Source of the DNA: Pseudoalteromonas sp. CO133X
Lineage (GTDB): Bacteria > Pseudomonadota > Gammaproteobacteria > Enterobacterales > Alteromonadaceae
Assembly: GCA_004208945.1 (NCBI GenBank)
Contig: SGPE01000009.1
Coordinates: 496,001 to 560,000 of the forward strand
Direction of reading: 5' to 3'
DNA: 64,000 nt
Shown piece by piece: positions 1-9,040 of the stretch (positions are counted from its first letter, which is position 1; every line of letters begins with the position of its first letter). Under the pieces are notes generated by a model, which made no database searches, was not told the origin of the DNA, and was given only the letters and a program-made list of their open reading frames with translations. The translations under genes and the position numbers were made by a program.

Positions 1-971
1 CTCCAATCATGTTGCCATGTAGCTCCATAGACGCTTTCACGAATGTAATCGCCTTGAACGAGGGGATCTTTTGCTGCACGGCTAGTAACTAGTTGTAATG
101 ATGTATAAGAAAGTGGCTTCCATACAACCGCAGCTTCCCAGCTTAAACCGCTGAAATTATCGCGAAGGTTTGACTCGAAATCTTTGTTTTGATAACCAAT
201 TTTAAACGAACCGGTTGTAATGGCAGTCGCTTCCCACTCCATACCTAATAATACTTTTACGTCATCTGAGTCACGCGAGATACCATTAGAATCAATTACA
301 TCGTAACGATAGTTTTCCTGCTTTACTTCTATAAAAGCACGGCTACCAGCTTGAGTATTGTAATAACCAGTAATACCAAGCATAGGTTTGTCGTAATCAC
401 GAAAACGAGATATCTCAGAAAAGTTTTCATAATTCTTATTATAGTAACCAGCAGTTAAAGCTACTTGTGCTTTAGAGCTGAGAGCACCGTACTCATACCT
501 AGCAGAAAAACTCTGCTGCTTATAAGTGATCAAGTCATCAATAGTATTACCTTGACCCTCTGTCAAACCTGCACCACGTGCTTCTGACAACCAGTCAGCA
601 TCACCTTTTACATCTAAACGGTGCTTACTTGTAAACTCTTTGTGCATACCTGCACCTAGGTTTATTTGCGTAAAGTTATCAGTTGTATCTTTATTATGCA
701 GAGATGAGCGTGTTGCAACATCAAACTCATAATTATCTGGGCCATCTTCAAACAGCGCATTTAAGCTTGGCGCTATTTCCCATATCAAGCGAGATCGGGT
801 GTCTGATGGCGTCATAAAAAAGTTGTCATTGCTACTAACACCTAATTGGAGCGTAGGAGTAAGCTCTGCACCATCCTCAGTCATGAAACTGCCCGGTTTT
901 AATTCAACTGCAACCGCAGGTGCAGATAAACCCAGTGCAATAGGTAAAAATAAAATTGTATTAGTACGCAT
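1..971 (-). CDS. Outer-membrane beta-barrel protein of polysaccharide locus (partial, C-terminus off the window)
   Basis: The frame is open from an ATG at 971 to the window edge (323 codons), so the 3' end is missing. The start encodes a signal peptide (MRTNTILFLPIALGLSAPAVA, about 21 residues). After it come alternating polar/aromatic strands with sequences such as DNYEFDVATRSSLHN and TDNFTQINLGAG. This resembles the putative beta-barrel porin 2 (BBP2) family that sits beside exopolysaccharide genes (VpsM/OtnG type). A role in polymer passage across or anchoring to the outer membrane is inferred from context. Its ATG overlaps the end of the upstream glycosyltransferase gene by 11 nt, so the two are probably translationally coupled. 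The family call is by overall character; barrel nature is fairly sure, exact role is not. Confidence 0.75.
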   Translation of the reverse strand, partial: MRTNTILFLPIALGLSAPAVAVELKPGSFMTEDGAELTPTLQLGVSSNDNFFMTPSDTRSRLIWEIAPSLNALFEDGPDNYEFDVATRSSLHNKDTTDNFTQINLGAGMHKEFTSKHRLDVKGDADWLSEARGAGLTEGQGNTIDDLITYKQQSFSARYEYGALSSKAQVALTAGYYNKNYENFSEISRFRDYDKPMLGITGYYNTQAGSRAFIEVKQENYRYDVIDSNGISRDSDDVKVLLGMEWEATAITTGSFKIGYQNKDFESNLRDNFSGLSWEAAVVWKPLSYTSLQLVTSRAAKDPLVQGDYIRESVYGATWQHDW

Positions 972-2364
972 TTTCACTTTTAAATCCCTTAAAAATTGTC
1001 ATAAAAATTATTTTTACATCAAGCCATAAAGACCAGTGCTTGATGTAATGTAAATCGTATTCAACTCGCTTAGTCATCTTATCAAGCGTATCTGTTTCAC
1101 CACGCCAACCGTTAATTTGAGCCCAACCAGTAATACCTGGTTTTGCTTTGTGTCTAATCATATAAAAATCGACTTTGGCTCTGTATTCTTCATTATGCGC
1201 TACAGCATGTGGTCTTGGACCAACTATCGACATTTCACCTCTTAAAACATTGATGAATTGCGGTAACTCATCAAGACTTGTTCTTCTTAAGAAGCCACCA
1301 AGCTTAGTAATACGTGCATCATTTTTTGTCGCCTGTGTAACTACATCACTATTTTCAGTGACAGTCATAGATCTAAACTTCCACACTTTGATTTTTCGCC
1401 CATCTAAGCCATATCGGTCTTGTTTGAAAATTATGTTTCCCGGAGACGTCAGCTTAACTGCAGCAGCGATCACCAACAGTAATGGTGAAATTAATAGAAG
1501 AATTAATGAAGAAACAATAATATCTTCAGTGCGCTTAATAAACTCTTGTGCACCAATTAAAGGTGATTCAAAGACACTCAATGTATCTACATTACCGACA
1601 TGTTCAATTCTTGCGTGAATCAAATTAGAAAGTAAGAAGTCAGGTATTACATGAACATCAACTGTCGTATTACCAAGCTGCAATAAAATATCAGCAATAC
1701 GCTTTTCAGCTTTTAATGGTAATGCAATATAAAGTATATCGATCTGTCCATCTCGTGCCCTGTCAATAGCATTTTGAATGGTCCCTTCTACGTCATAATT
1801 TGCAGCTTTTTCAAACAAACGTTCTGGCTTACGGTCATCAAAGAAGCCCATAAACTTAAAACCTAACTCGCTATTTTTTTCAATTTCTTTATGTAAATAC
1901 GCTGCCCCTTCAGTTGCACCAACAATTGCAACATTACGAAGATTTAAACCTAAGCGACGTTTATTACGTTTATATAGATGAACTGCCAAACGCCAGCTGA
2001 ATAAAAGTAGCAAGCTAACAAAAAACCAAATTGTTAACCCTAAGCGAGACAGTACCTCTGTAAACTTAAAAACAAATGAAATACAGAACATCGTAGAAAA
2101 TGCAACGACTAAAGAAACCCAAGAGCATAAGACCATGCTTCTGAATTTGCCCGCACGCCATGAACGGTAAGTAGATAATATTTCCGCACAATACATATAA
2201 GTAATTGTGATGGATAATGCAGCAGCAAGATAAGCTGAAGTAAAATGGATAGTATAAATACTATTTGCTATTTGAAATGCAACAAAAAGAGATAACAAGT
2301 CAAATAAGCGATAAAAATTTGCATCTGAAGAACTAGATGGTTTAAATGTTCTGCTTCTGTTCAC
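961..2364 (-). CDS. Undecaprenyl-phosphate sugar-1-phosphate transferase (WbaP/WcaJ family)
   Basis: Polyprenyl glycosylphosphotransferase that would start the repeat unit by putting a hexose-1-phosphate, probably glucose, on undecaprenyl phosphate at the inner membrane. Several N-terminal membrane helices precede a CoA-binding-like/Rossmann middle (NVAIVGATEGA). A membrane helix then leads to the catalytic domain with FKQDRYGLDG, WKFRSM, SLDELPQFINVLRGEMSIVGPRP and KPGITGWAQINGWRGETDT, all hallmarks of the bacterial sugar transferase family. I chose the GTG at 2364 (467 aa) because AAGGA lies 7 nt upstream. The frame also opens from an ATG at 2436, but that extension is not family-like. It is followed by the barrel gene with an 11-nt overlap. 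The donor sugar is inferred from galU/ugd in the same locus. Confidence 0.9.
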   Translation of the reverse strand: MNRSRTFKPSSSSDANFYRLFDLLSLFVAFQIANSIYTIHFTSAYLAAALSITITYMYCAEILSTYRSWRAGKFRSMVLCSWVSLVVAFSTMFCISFVFKFTEVLSRLGLTIWFFVSLLLLFSWRLAVHLYKRNKRRLGLNLRNVAIVGATEGAAYLHKEIEKNSELGFKFMGFFDDRKPERLFEKAANYDVEGTIQNAIDRARDGQIDILYIALPLKAEKRIADILLQLGNTTVDVHVIPDFLLSNLIHARIEHVGNVDTLSVFESPLIGAQEFIKRTEDIIVSSLILLLISPLLLVIAAAVKLTSPGNIIFKQDRYGLDGRKIKVWKFRSMTVTENSDVVTQATKNDARITKLGGFLRRTSLDELPQFINVLRGEMSIVGPRPHAVAHNEEYRAKVDFYMIRHKAKPGITGWAQINGWRGETDTLDKMTKRVEYDLHYIKHWSLWLDVKIIFMTIFKGFKSENAY

Positions 2365-2885
2365 TATATCTTCCTTGAACGGCAAATAACTAAAAAAATC
2401 AGCTGCAATAATATAGTGGCAAGAGCAACAGATCAACTAGAAATAAGTATAAAGTGCCAAGAAAATAATTGCATTAAACAGAAGTATAAAACAGAAACAT
2501 TCATGAAAATGAACGCAATATAAACAAAAATAAACTCAACATTATTAAATTAAACAATTCAGGGAAGGTTCACCTCCATTTATTATTCAAACAAACAAAG
2601 GGATAGAAGCAGTTTCTTTACATGTATTTTTTCAAAAAAGACAAAGTCGAACAAATTACATTCAAAATAAAATTGAAAGATTGGGTTTTATTTACAAAAA
2701 ACGAATTGCAGCAAGCTAAATTATTCACAATAAATAAACATATTTAAGCAATAAACATGAATATTACTCATATTAATTTAATGTGACAGTAGTGACATTA
2801 TATTACTTAATATGGGCGAAATCACATCAAGTTACCAATAAAAAAAGGCGAGTAAAACCCAATTCCCTCATCCACTTTAGCTATT
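2365..2885. other. AT-rich intergenic region, no gene seen
   Basis: About 520 nt between the sugar transferase and the small membrane protein gene, both on the minus strand. It is very AT-rich and has no credible ORF. A short direct repeat GTGACA-GTA-GTGACA lies near 2783-2797. A short stem (GGAAGGT/ACCTCC type) lies near 2562-2576. It probably holds the promoter and a long leader for the sugar transferase gene, but I cannot point to convincing -35/-10 boxes. Confidence 0.5.
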
Positions 2886-3284
2886 CTAATTTAACAGGGA
2901 GTTAAACCAGTCCCACAGGCCAAAAGAAAAGCCAGAAAATATATCAATTCCCAATGCGGATTTTGCTAGATATAAGGTTACTAATATAATTAAGATGACG
3001 AACGAAACTGCCACACTTAAAATTACTGCTTGCCCAAACTTAGCTACTTTCTGCTCTTGAGAAGTTAACTTACGCCTATTTCGGCCTGCCAAAAATACAT
3101 AGTAGTACCGGTATTTAAATAATTTAATGACACCTCGCAGGTCAACAGCATGATTCCCCCATTGCCTTGCGCCAATTGCAATTTTCAAATGCATTAACTG
3201 CTCATCAGTAAATGTATCTTGAATATCCTCAGGCATTCTTTCCATCAAGCTTCTAATTGCAGGGTCATCGCGTAAATCAGCCAA
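2886..3284 (-). CDS. Small single-span membrane protein of unknown function
   Basis: A 132-residue protein with a charged N-terminal half (DDPAIRSLMERMPEDIQDTF), a basic middle (KYRYYYVFLAGRNRRKLT) and one strong hydrophobic span at about residues 87-111 (AVILSVAVSFVILIILVTLY). I do not recognise the family. The start is a TTG at 3284, chosen because AAAGG lies 6-7 nt upstream; the next Met is residue 14. The gene lies between the FG-GAP surface protein and the initiating sugar transferase, all on the minus strand, and is cut off from the former by a terminator. A link to polysaccharide export or assembly is only guilt by association. Confidence 0.7.
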   Translation of the reverse strand: MADLRDDPAIRSLMERMPEDIQDTFTDEQLMHLKIAIGARQWGNHAVDLRGVIKLFKYRYYYVFLAGRNRRKLTSQEQKVAKFGQAVILSVAVSFVILIILVTLYLAKSALGIDIFSGFSFGLWDWFNSLLN

Positions 3285-3332
3285 AGTAAACCTTTTAAAT
3301 CCATTTTAAAATGAGCGCTATTCTAACAAAAT

Positions 3333-3359
3333 GAGCCAATTAAAAAAGTTAATTGGCTC
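3333..3359 (-). terminator. Rho-independent terminator after the FG-GAP surface protein gene
   Basis: Perfect 11-bp inverted repeat GAGCCAATTAA (3333-3343) / TTAATTGGCTC (3349-3359) with a 5-nt loop. On the minus strand it is followed by ATTTTGTT. It lies 16 nt past the stop at 3375 and separates that gene from the small membrane protein gene. Confidence 0.85.
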
Positions 3360-3374
3360 GTTAAGATGAATGAT

Positions 3375-5603
3375 TTAATTTAGATTACCAGAACGGAAAG
3401 TATTTGATTGTTCCCAACTGTTCTCTTGCTGTAAAGGCAACGAGCCATCTTGATTTATATTCGAACCAGAGAAAGAATGTTGATTCCAAATACGTGTAGC
3501 AGGTGACCACTTACAGCTTGCTGAGGTTTTAACAGAAATACCATTAGTTCCCGTTTTACCACTTGGCAAAAGTAATGTATTGGAAACAGAAATAATTTCT
3601 CCAGAACCATCACCGTCTAAATCGACTACTATTGGGTATTCCCAAATTGTACCTGAAGACTGCGCCGACGTATAAATTAATCTATTTTCCAATCCACTAA
3701 ATATATTCAAACCAGTTTCATCAATGTTAACAATCTCATCTTTACCATCACCATTGAAGTCATACGTTATAACACCGGCTCGTTTACTTGAAGGATCATT
3801 AACTGCAAAGGAATTAATTAAAACACCGTCTTTATTCAAAACCTTAATCAATTCACCGCCTGCAACAACAATATCAGGTTCGCCATTGCCATCAACATCA
3901 CCAATAGACGGAACACCGCCACCTGAGTCATCTGCTTGATACTCCCAGATAACTGAGCCATCATGTTCTAGAAGCTTAACAGTGCCATCCAGATCAGTCA
4001 GCACGACTTCTGGGTATGCATCATTGTCAAAGTTACCAATTGCCGAGAAGCCTTGTTGTGCATTTCGGTTCCATAGAATATGTCCATCTTTAGTGTATAA
4101 AACACCATTTACTAAGACTTCTTGTTGGCCATCTAGATCTGCATCAAAAGCGATAGAATCAATCATAGCAAAATTGCCTTTATTATAATCCACTGGCTTT
4201 TTAAGTTTAATGATTGAATTATCATCAAGATTTACAATACTATTACCAATAATAAATTCAGCAGAACCATCTCCATCAAGATCAGATATGGTCGAATTCC
4301 CATATGCAAAGCCTTTTGGAATAGCCTTAATCAATTCACCAGCATTACTATAAATCTTATAGCTGTGATCAGAGGAATCCCTTACTATAACCTCAACTAA
4401 TCCATCATTATTAATATCTGCAGCAGAGATAGAATAAGTTGAACTCGCTTTAACTGTTTTGTAGTCAAAAGATCCGTCAAGGTTTTCAGTTTTCCATAAT
4501 TCTTCACCATCGATACCGCTAAACGCTCGAACAATGCCCTGTGCACGATAATTAGCAATATTAAAAGTTACAGCTAAAATATCCGTCACATCTTTTTCAT
4601 CAATTACGCCATCGCCATTATCATCATTTAGATTTACAGCTATCGGCGTTGAAATAACTTGGTCAAACTCGGGCATAAACTCACTGCCAGTCCAACTCCA
4701 TTTATCAGTAACATCAATATCATTACATACTGGCTCAGTGATTTCAGGTAAGTTACCGCTGAATTCACCGCCTAACAAAGTCATTGAACCATAAAAGCTT
4801 TGACCAATAATTGGCATCTTAGCGACACCATGAACACCTCTAATATCAGCAAACGGAGCTAAAACAACGCCTTGCCAACGATTCCCTTTGATATCAAGTT
4901 TTTTGGCATTCGCAAAGTTGAATACAGTTTTAGTTGCATGATCATGTAAACTCGCAAAGCTTTTACCTTTTACAACAACATTATCATCGCCGCTAATATT
5001 AAAAACGACTGTTGCACCATGGGGGATCCCTGACACAGCGAAGGTATGTGCCTTAGCAAAATCCCGTGCGTCTAAGTTGAATACTTGTCTAGCAGAATTA
5101 CCATCACCTTCTAAGTAAAGGCCGCCCCACATACTCTTTACAGTACCCGTCGTTGAAAGAGCACTTAATTCAGTACTTAAATCTTTATAGTATTGTTCTT
5201 GCTCATCAAAGTTGAATGGCATTGCAGATTCACTTTGATTCGGTAGGATTTTAGAGCCCCACTCCATGCCCCACCGAACACTCCAATTAATATCCGCAGC
5301 ACCACTGGCGATCATACTGCCCACATATTGACGACCTGATTTGAAAGCGATAGTAGATTCACTAATTAAATAATATTCGCCAGCATTGTAGGGTCTTGTA
5401 TAACCAACACTGTATCCTTTCAGACTTATCTCACCTGCTGCTATTGCGCCCTCAGCACGGCCTGAATTAGATTTAAAATCCTCAAAAACAAACGCAGAAA
5501 AATTATTGGCAACGCCTAAGTCTGCAGCCAAAGTTGTTGAGCTTGCTAAACTAATAGCAATCACTGTGCTTAGCTTTTTTAATTTTAGTAAAGAGTTAGT
5601 CAT
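3375..5603 (-). CDS. Choice-of-anchor A domain protein with FG-GAP/VCBS repeats (secreted surface protein)
   Basis: A 742-residue exported protein. A signal peptide (about residues 1-26, ending SSTTLAA) is followed by a choice-of-anchor A module starting DLGVANNFSAFVFEDF and running to about residue 290. A calcium-loop-like NDDNGDGVIDEKD comes next. Then at least six FG-GAP type repeats carry acidic loops (DINNDG, DLDGDG, DADLDG, DVDGNG, DFNGDG, DLDGDG), giving an integrin-like beta-propeller. The C-terminus (RIWNQHSFSG...NTFRSGNLN) looks like that of other FG-GAP proteins. No LPXTG, PEP-CTERM or other sorting tail is visible, so the means of surface attachment is unclear. It sits inside the exopolysaccharide locus as its own transcript. 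A matrix or adhesion role is inferred. Confidence 0.82.
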   Translation of the reverse strand: MTNSLLKLKKLSTVIAISLASSTTLAADLGVANNFSAFVFEDFKSNSGRAEGAIAAGEISLKGYSVGYTRPYNAGEYYLISESTIAFKSGRQYVGSMIASGAADINWSVRWGMEWGSKILPNQSESAMPFNFDEQEQYYKDLSTELSALSTTGTVKSMWGGLYLEGDGNSARQVFNLDARDFAKAHTFAVSGIPHGATVVFNISGDDNVVVKGKSFASLHDHATKTVFNFANAKKLDIKGNRWQGVVLAPFADIRGVHGVAKMPIIGQSFYGSMTLLGGEFSGNLPEITEPVCNDIDVTDKWSWTGSEFMPEFDQVISTPIAVNLNDDNGDGVIDEKDVTDILAVTFNIANYRAQGIVRAFSGIDGEELWKTENLDGSFDYKTVKASSTYSISAADINNDGLVEVIVRDSSDHSYKIYSNAGELIKAIPKGFAYGNSTISDLDGDGSAEFIIGNSIVNLDDNSIIKLKKPVDYNKGNFAMIDSIAFDADLDGQQEVLVNGVLYTKDGHILWNRNAQQGFSAIGNFDNDAYPEVVLTDLDGTVKLLEHDGSVIWEYQADDSGGGVPSIGDVDGNGEPDIVVAGGELIKVLNKDGVLINSFAVNDPSSKRAGVITYDFNGDGKDEIVNIDETGLNIFSGLENRLIYTSAQSSGTIWEYPIVVDLDGDGSGEIISVSNTLLLPSGKTGTNGISVKTSASCKWSPATRIWNQHSFSGSNINQDGSLPLQQENSWEQSNTFRSGNLN

Positions 5604-6074
5604 TATTTCCCTCGTAATGAAAGTGCGTCAATAACACCAAAAACTGTGTGTTCAGCTTATAGTCATGTCCATGATTTAATTGCAGCGCATTATATATACA
5701 AATTAAATGCAAATAAACAAAAGACACTACAAAAGTACCACTTTAATGTTCCACAAAAAAGTACAAAACACAAAAATCAGTAAGTTAGGTAATAAAGAAG
5801 GATAAAACAAACTAAAAAATAACCCTAAAAGACCATTTTTAAGTTAATTTAATGTTAACTAAATTAAAGGAGTTCTTGGAAGCACGATCCAAACTTTTAG
5901 CTGAACTCAGTGGACTTGTCTGTTAGATGACAATCTCGAGCAATATTTCTATTTAGAAGAAACCTGTCAGTGACTCAATCAACCAACAGGTTTTGGGCTT
6001 TTTCTTTTATTGCAGATAGTGTTTGTTAGGTAATCTTTATAACCGGTTGGAGGTTAGTTATTTAAACTCTATTT
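5604..6074. other. Intergenic region with inverted repeats and possible plus-strand structured RNA
   Basis: About 470 nt upstream of the FG-GAP gene and downstream of the acyltransferase gene. It holds a perfect inverted repeat TTAATTTA/TAAATTAA around 5845-5868, then AAAGGAG. A hairpin TTGGA-agcacga-TCCAA follows at about 5877-5893. A terminator-like element lies at 5961-6008. All are oriented as if for a plus-strand transcript, although both neighbouring genes are on the minus strand. The part next to 5603 presumably contains the promoter of the FG-GAP gene. Confidence 0.4.
5961..6008 (+). terminator. Possible plus-strand terminator with no parent gene
   Basis: AAACCTGT and ACAGGTTT form an 8-bp stem with an 18-nt loop, followed by TGGGC and then a T-rich run. 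The U tract does not directly follow the stem, so this is only a candidate. No plus-strand protein gene lies upstream within the region. Confidence 0.4.
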
Positions 6075-7121
6075 TCAATAGCCAATAATATATTTACTCT
6101 TATCATTGAGTAACTTTTTCAAGAATATCGCAATCAGCATACTGAGTATCACAAACGTAAGCGATAGAGCAATGAAATATACCCACTGAAAAAACGCCGT
6201 ATCAGGAGTTGGCAGTTTTAAGTTTCTAAATATAAAGATTAGATAAGGATGTATGAAGAACACTGCAAAACTTGTACTCGCAAGATTGTCGAAAAACAAA
6301 TTACTTTTTGAGTACTTTTCTAGCAATGAGAAGAAAAAGAAAGAGAGAAATAACTTTTGCAGAAACATCAGATCGATGCCGCCAAATTCAAAAAATGGCT
6401 TATGGTAGCTCCCTACATCACCTAAATAGGTCTGAACCAGTGTGAAACTAATTGATAATAAAAACAGCAGCCAAAATCGATTACCTTGAAAAGTGTTTAA
6501 CAAAGGTTCTCTATACTGAGATACCACAGCACCAATTAGATAAATTGGGAAAAAAAACACGACAGAATGCAAGTGGTTCATATTATCGACAGGTCTATGA
6601 ATAAAAATTGACACGCATGAAAGAACAAGAATGAGTGACACCTTAAATTTAAAATCTTTTTTAAGTATAAGAACCACTAATGGCGAGAGTAAAAATAAGA
6701 GTAACGCAAAAGGGATATACCAATACGCAGTCATAAAGCGGCCTGTTACTTCATATTTAAGAAAAGGTACCATAAACTGTGATATAGCTCCTTCTGAGTG
6801 AGGCAAAAAATAGCCATCAGAAATTGGGTTAGATACATATATATATAAGCAGATTGGTATGATCGACAATAATAAATATGGCCATACCAGCTTTGAAGCT
6901 CTGGAGAAATAAAATTTAGAAAAAGTAAACTTTTTTAAAAATACAACTTCAAAAAGAAAGCCTGAAATGAAAACAAAGAGAATGGTACCACCAGATAACA
7001 GATTTCTAAAAAACACTTCCCAAAAACTATCTAAAGCGACACCTGAAACATCGAAAGAATGACCGAAGACGATAAACATAATGGCGATCGCACGGAAATT
7101 ATTAATTGAATTATAGAACAA
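6075..7121 (-). CDS. Acyltransferase family 3 membrane protein (probable polysaccharide O-acyltransferase)
   Basis: A 348-residue polytopic protein with about ten hydrophobic spans. The N-terminus NNFRAIAIMFIVFGHSFD carries the R and GH signature of the acyltransferase-3 family. AFFVFFIHPYLIF-like sequence (SFAVFFIHPYLIF) lies near the C-terminus. Members move acetyl or other acyl groups across the inner membrane onto surface sugars. The start lies 11 nt past the stop of the esterase gene upstream, so it belongs to the galU-to-here operon and is its last gene. Acetylation of this locus's polymer is inferred from position; the acyl group and acceptor are unknown. Confidence 0.88.
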   Translation of the reverse strand: MFYNSINNFRAIAIMFIVFGHSFDVSGVALDSFWEVFFRNLLSGGTILFVFISGFLFEVVFLKKFTFSKFYFSRASKLVWPYLLLSIIPICLYIYVSNPISDGYFLPHSEGAISQFMVPFLKYEVTGRFMTAYWYIPFALLLFLLSPLVVLILKKDFKFKVSLILVLSCVSIFIHRPVDNMNHLHSVVFFFPIYLIGAVVSQYREPLLNTFQGNRFWLLFLLSISFTLVQTYLGDVGSYHKPFFEFGGIDLMFLQKLFLSFFFFSLLEKYSKSNLFFDNLASTSFAVFFIHPYLIFIFRNLKLPTPDTAFFQWVYFIALSLTFVILSMLIAIFLKKLLNDKSKYIIGY

Positions 7122-7132
7122 ACTATGACCTT

Positions 7133-9040
7133 TTAAATTGGTTCAATTTCAATATTACTAATCTTCCCTGAAAAGCCAGATTTACCTGAGGAAAATCTTA
7201 AGCGGCCAAACTCAGGCTTACAAATAGGTACCCTACTATAAAAAACTCCCGTATCGTTGATACTTTTATGGAAATCGCCAATATTGATATAGGCTGATCC
7301 TTCATTCACTTGAACTTCGTATTCAAGTAAATATATAGGATACTGTAACTTCGTTTTAATAAAATAATCTCCAGTAACTAAGAAATCATCAGCTTCATAA
7401 TTCTCAACGGTTACATTATTAGGCCAAATATTGTCACCTAACTCTTCCACGCTATATTGGTCAAAATTAGTTTCGGATAGTATCGGTTTTAAAGAAATAG
7501 ATTGCATCGCACCAGTAAACATTGTTTGCGTACTTACTACAGAAACCATATCCTCTGTAGGCTCACAAACAATTGCTACAAAAGAATTATCTCCCTCTTT
7601 TGTAATTGGAATGCTTGAATCTCCGATGTTAAAAATTGGGGTACCCGATTCTATTTCGGCATCAAAACTTACACGGTATAAAGCATAGTTTAAATCCCTG
7701 TTATTATAGCTCCCGCCAATAATAGAGTATGGCTCTGTCATATCAGCAACGATATCTCCATCATGCCATATATTGTTGCCACTTGGGTTTACAGAAGAAG
7801 ACATACCGGGAGTTTGAGGAGTTATCTCTATAGAAAATTGCACTAACCAGTTATGCAGCGGCTGCTGATCCACAGAAGAAATTAATGTCGATGTATCTCT
7901 GATATTAGTCACTGGGGTTTTCTGGTTTGCAGTGTTATACCTGTCATCCAAGGTAAAGCCACTGTCTATCTTTCCCCCCACCTCCAGTGTGGTATTGAAC
8001 TCAAGCGTTAACGTATCACCCTGAATTGATACTTGAGGAATGTATTCTATATTATTTGGAGAAATATACTTTAGACCGTAGCCTGGTGCTTCTGGCAAAG
8101 TATGAGTATCAACAGTTAAATCCCCCTCTGGAACATGTAATTTCACAAAGGCTTTATTATTTTCTATTTTTAAAGATTCAGGTTGTAGTGGTTTCCATTT
8201 TTTATTGGATTCAAATGTAGAAAAGATTGCTTTTGCAAAATACTCACCTTGTAGAATATACCCTTTTGTATTTAAGTGGGTTCTTTCATCAGGTCTGTTA
8301 AAGTAATTTCTATTAAGAAAGTACTTTGGCATCACTAGAGAGACGGTTTCGTTATCGTTTGCAAATTCCCACAATGAAACAGCAATATCATGCCCATAAC
8401 TAACGCCGGTTTGATCCACGAATAATATAGGATTGCGGGTTTTAGAAGAGGTAGTTTGTACTTTATTTTGGTAAGCATTATATAACTTACCAAGCTTTTG
8501 CTTATAGTCCTGTAAATTAGAATTTGCGTTAGATTCACCATGTATCCAAGTAATAAAAGGAACATTAAAACTTTCACCACTTTGAGCAGCTAACCTTTCC
8601 CCTGCTCTTAGCATTGTGAGCCCATTTTCAAATGGTTCAGTACCATATTCAAGTTTACTTATCTTTTGCCCTCCACGACCATGGGGAGCATAAACAAACT
8701 TAGGAAAAGGTTTGTTTTCAATAGAATATAAATACTCCAACATTTTGAACATTGAGTATGCATGTGTTTGTCTAGTCACATCTTTCAAAGGTTCCAAAAA
8801 CCTTACGTCACTTTCTACTAACCTTTGATAATATCGAGGCGCAGTGGTCCTTACACCGTTGAACAAAAATACTTTGTTAGGATTAACTTCATTAGGGAAA
8901 ATTATCGGATTCAAGTCTTGATCAGTGTGCCCTATACTTAATGACTGACCTGATGCTAAGACTAAATTGTAATCATCAATAGCGGCGAGGCTATTAGATG
9001 AGATAAAAAGAAGTAAAAATAAAATTAAATAGCGTCTCAT
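7133..9040 (-). CDS. Exported SASA-type carbohydrate esterase (sialate O-acetylesterase-like)
   Basis: A 635-residue protein with a signal peptide (MRRYLILFLLLFISSNSLA). An SGNH-hydrolase-like domain occupies about residues 20-270. Block I is LVLASGQSLSIG, the middle block is ITWIHGESNANS, and the catalytic Asp/His pair is in DERTHLNTKGY. This arrangement fits the SASA/carbohydrate esterase 6-like family that removes O-acetyl groups from sugars. The C-terminal half (about 290-635) looks like two similar beta-sandwich modules, each containing a DYNI-type pattern (NIWHDGDIVADM, NIWPNNVTVENYEADDF). They may bind carbohydrate. The stop overlaps the polymerase gene by ATGA on its upstream side. 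A periplasmic or secreted de-acetylase for the polymer is inferred. Confidence 0.82.
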   Translation of the reverse strand: MRRYLILFLLLFISSNSLAAIDDYNLVLASGQSLSIGHTDQDLNPIIFPNEVNPNKVFLFNGVRTTAPRYYQRLVESDVRFLEPLKDVTRQTHAYSMFKMLEYLYSIENKPFPKFVYAPHGRGGQKISKLEYGTEPFENGLTMLRAGERLAAQSGESFNVPFITWIHGESNANSNLQDYKQKLGKLYNAYQNKVQTTSSKTRNPILFVDQTGVSYGHDIAVSLWEFANDNETVSLVMPKYFLNRNYFNRPDERTHLNTKGYILQGEYFAKAIFSTFESNKKWKPLQPESLKIENNKAFVKLHVPEGDLTVDTHTLPEAPGYGLKYISPNNIEYIPQVSIQGDTLTLEFNTTLEVGGKIDSGFTLDDRYNTANQKTPVTNIRDTSTLISSVDQQPLHNWLVQFSIEITPQTPGMSSSVNPSGNNIWHDGDIVADMTEPYSIIGGSYNNRDLNYALYRVSFDAEIESGTPIFNIGDSSIPITKEGDNSFVAIVCEPTEDMVSVVSTQTMFTGAMQSISLKPILSETNFDQYSVEELGDNIWPNNVTVENYEADDFLVTGDYFIKTKLQYPIYLLEYEVQVNEGSAYINIGDFHKSINDTGVFYSRVPICKPEFGRLRFSSGKSGFSGKISNIEIEPI

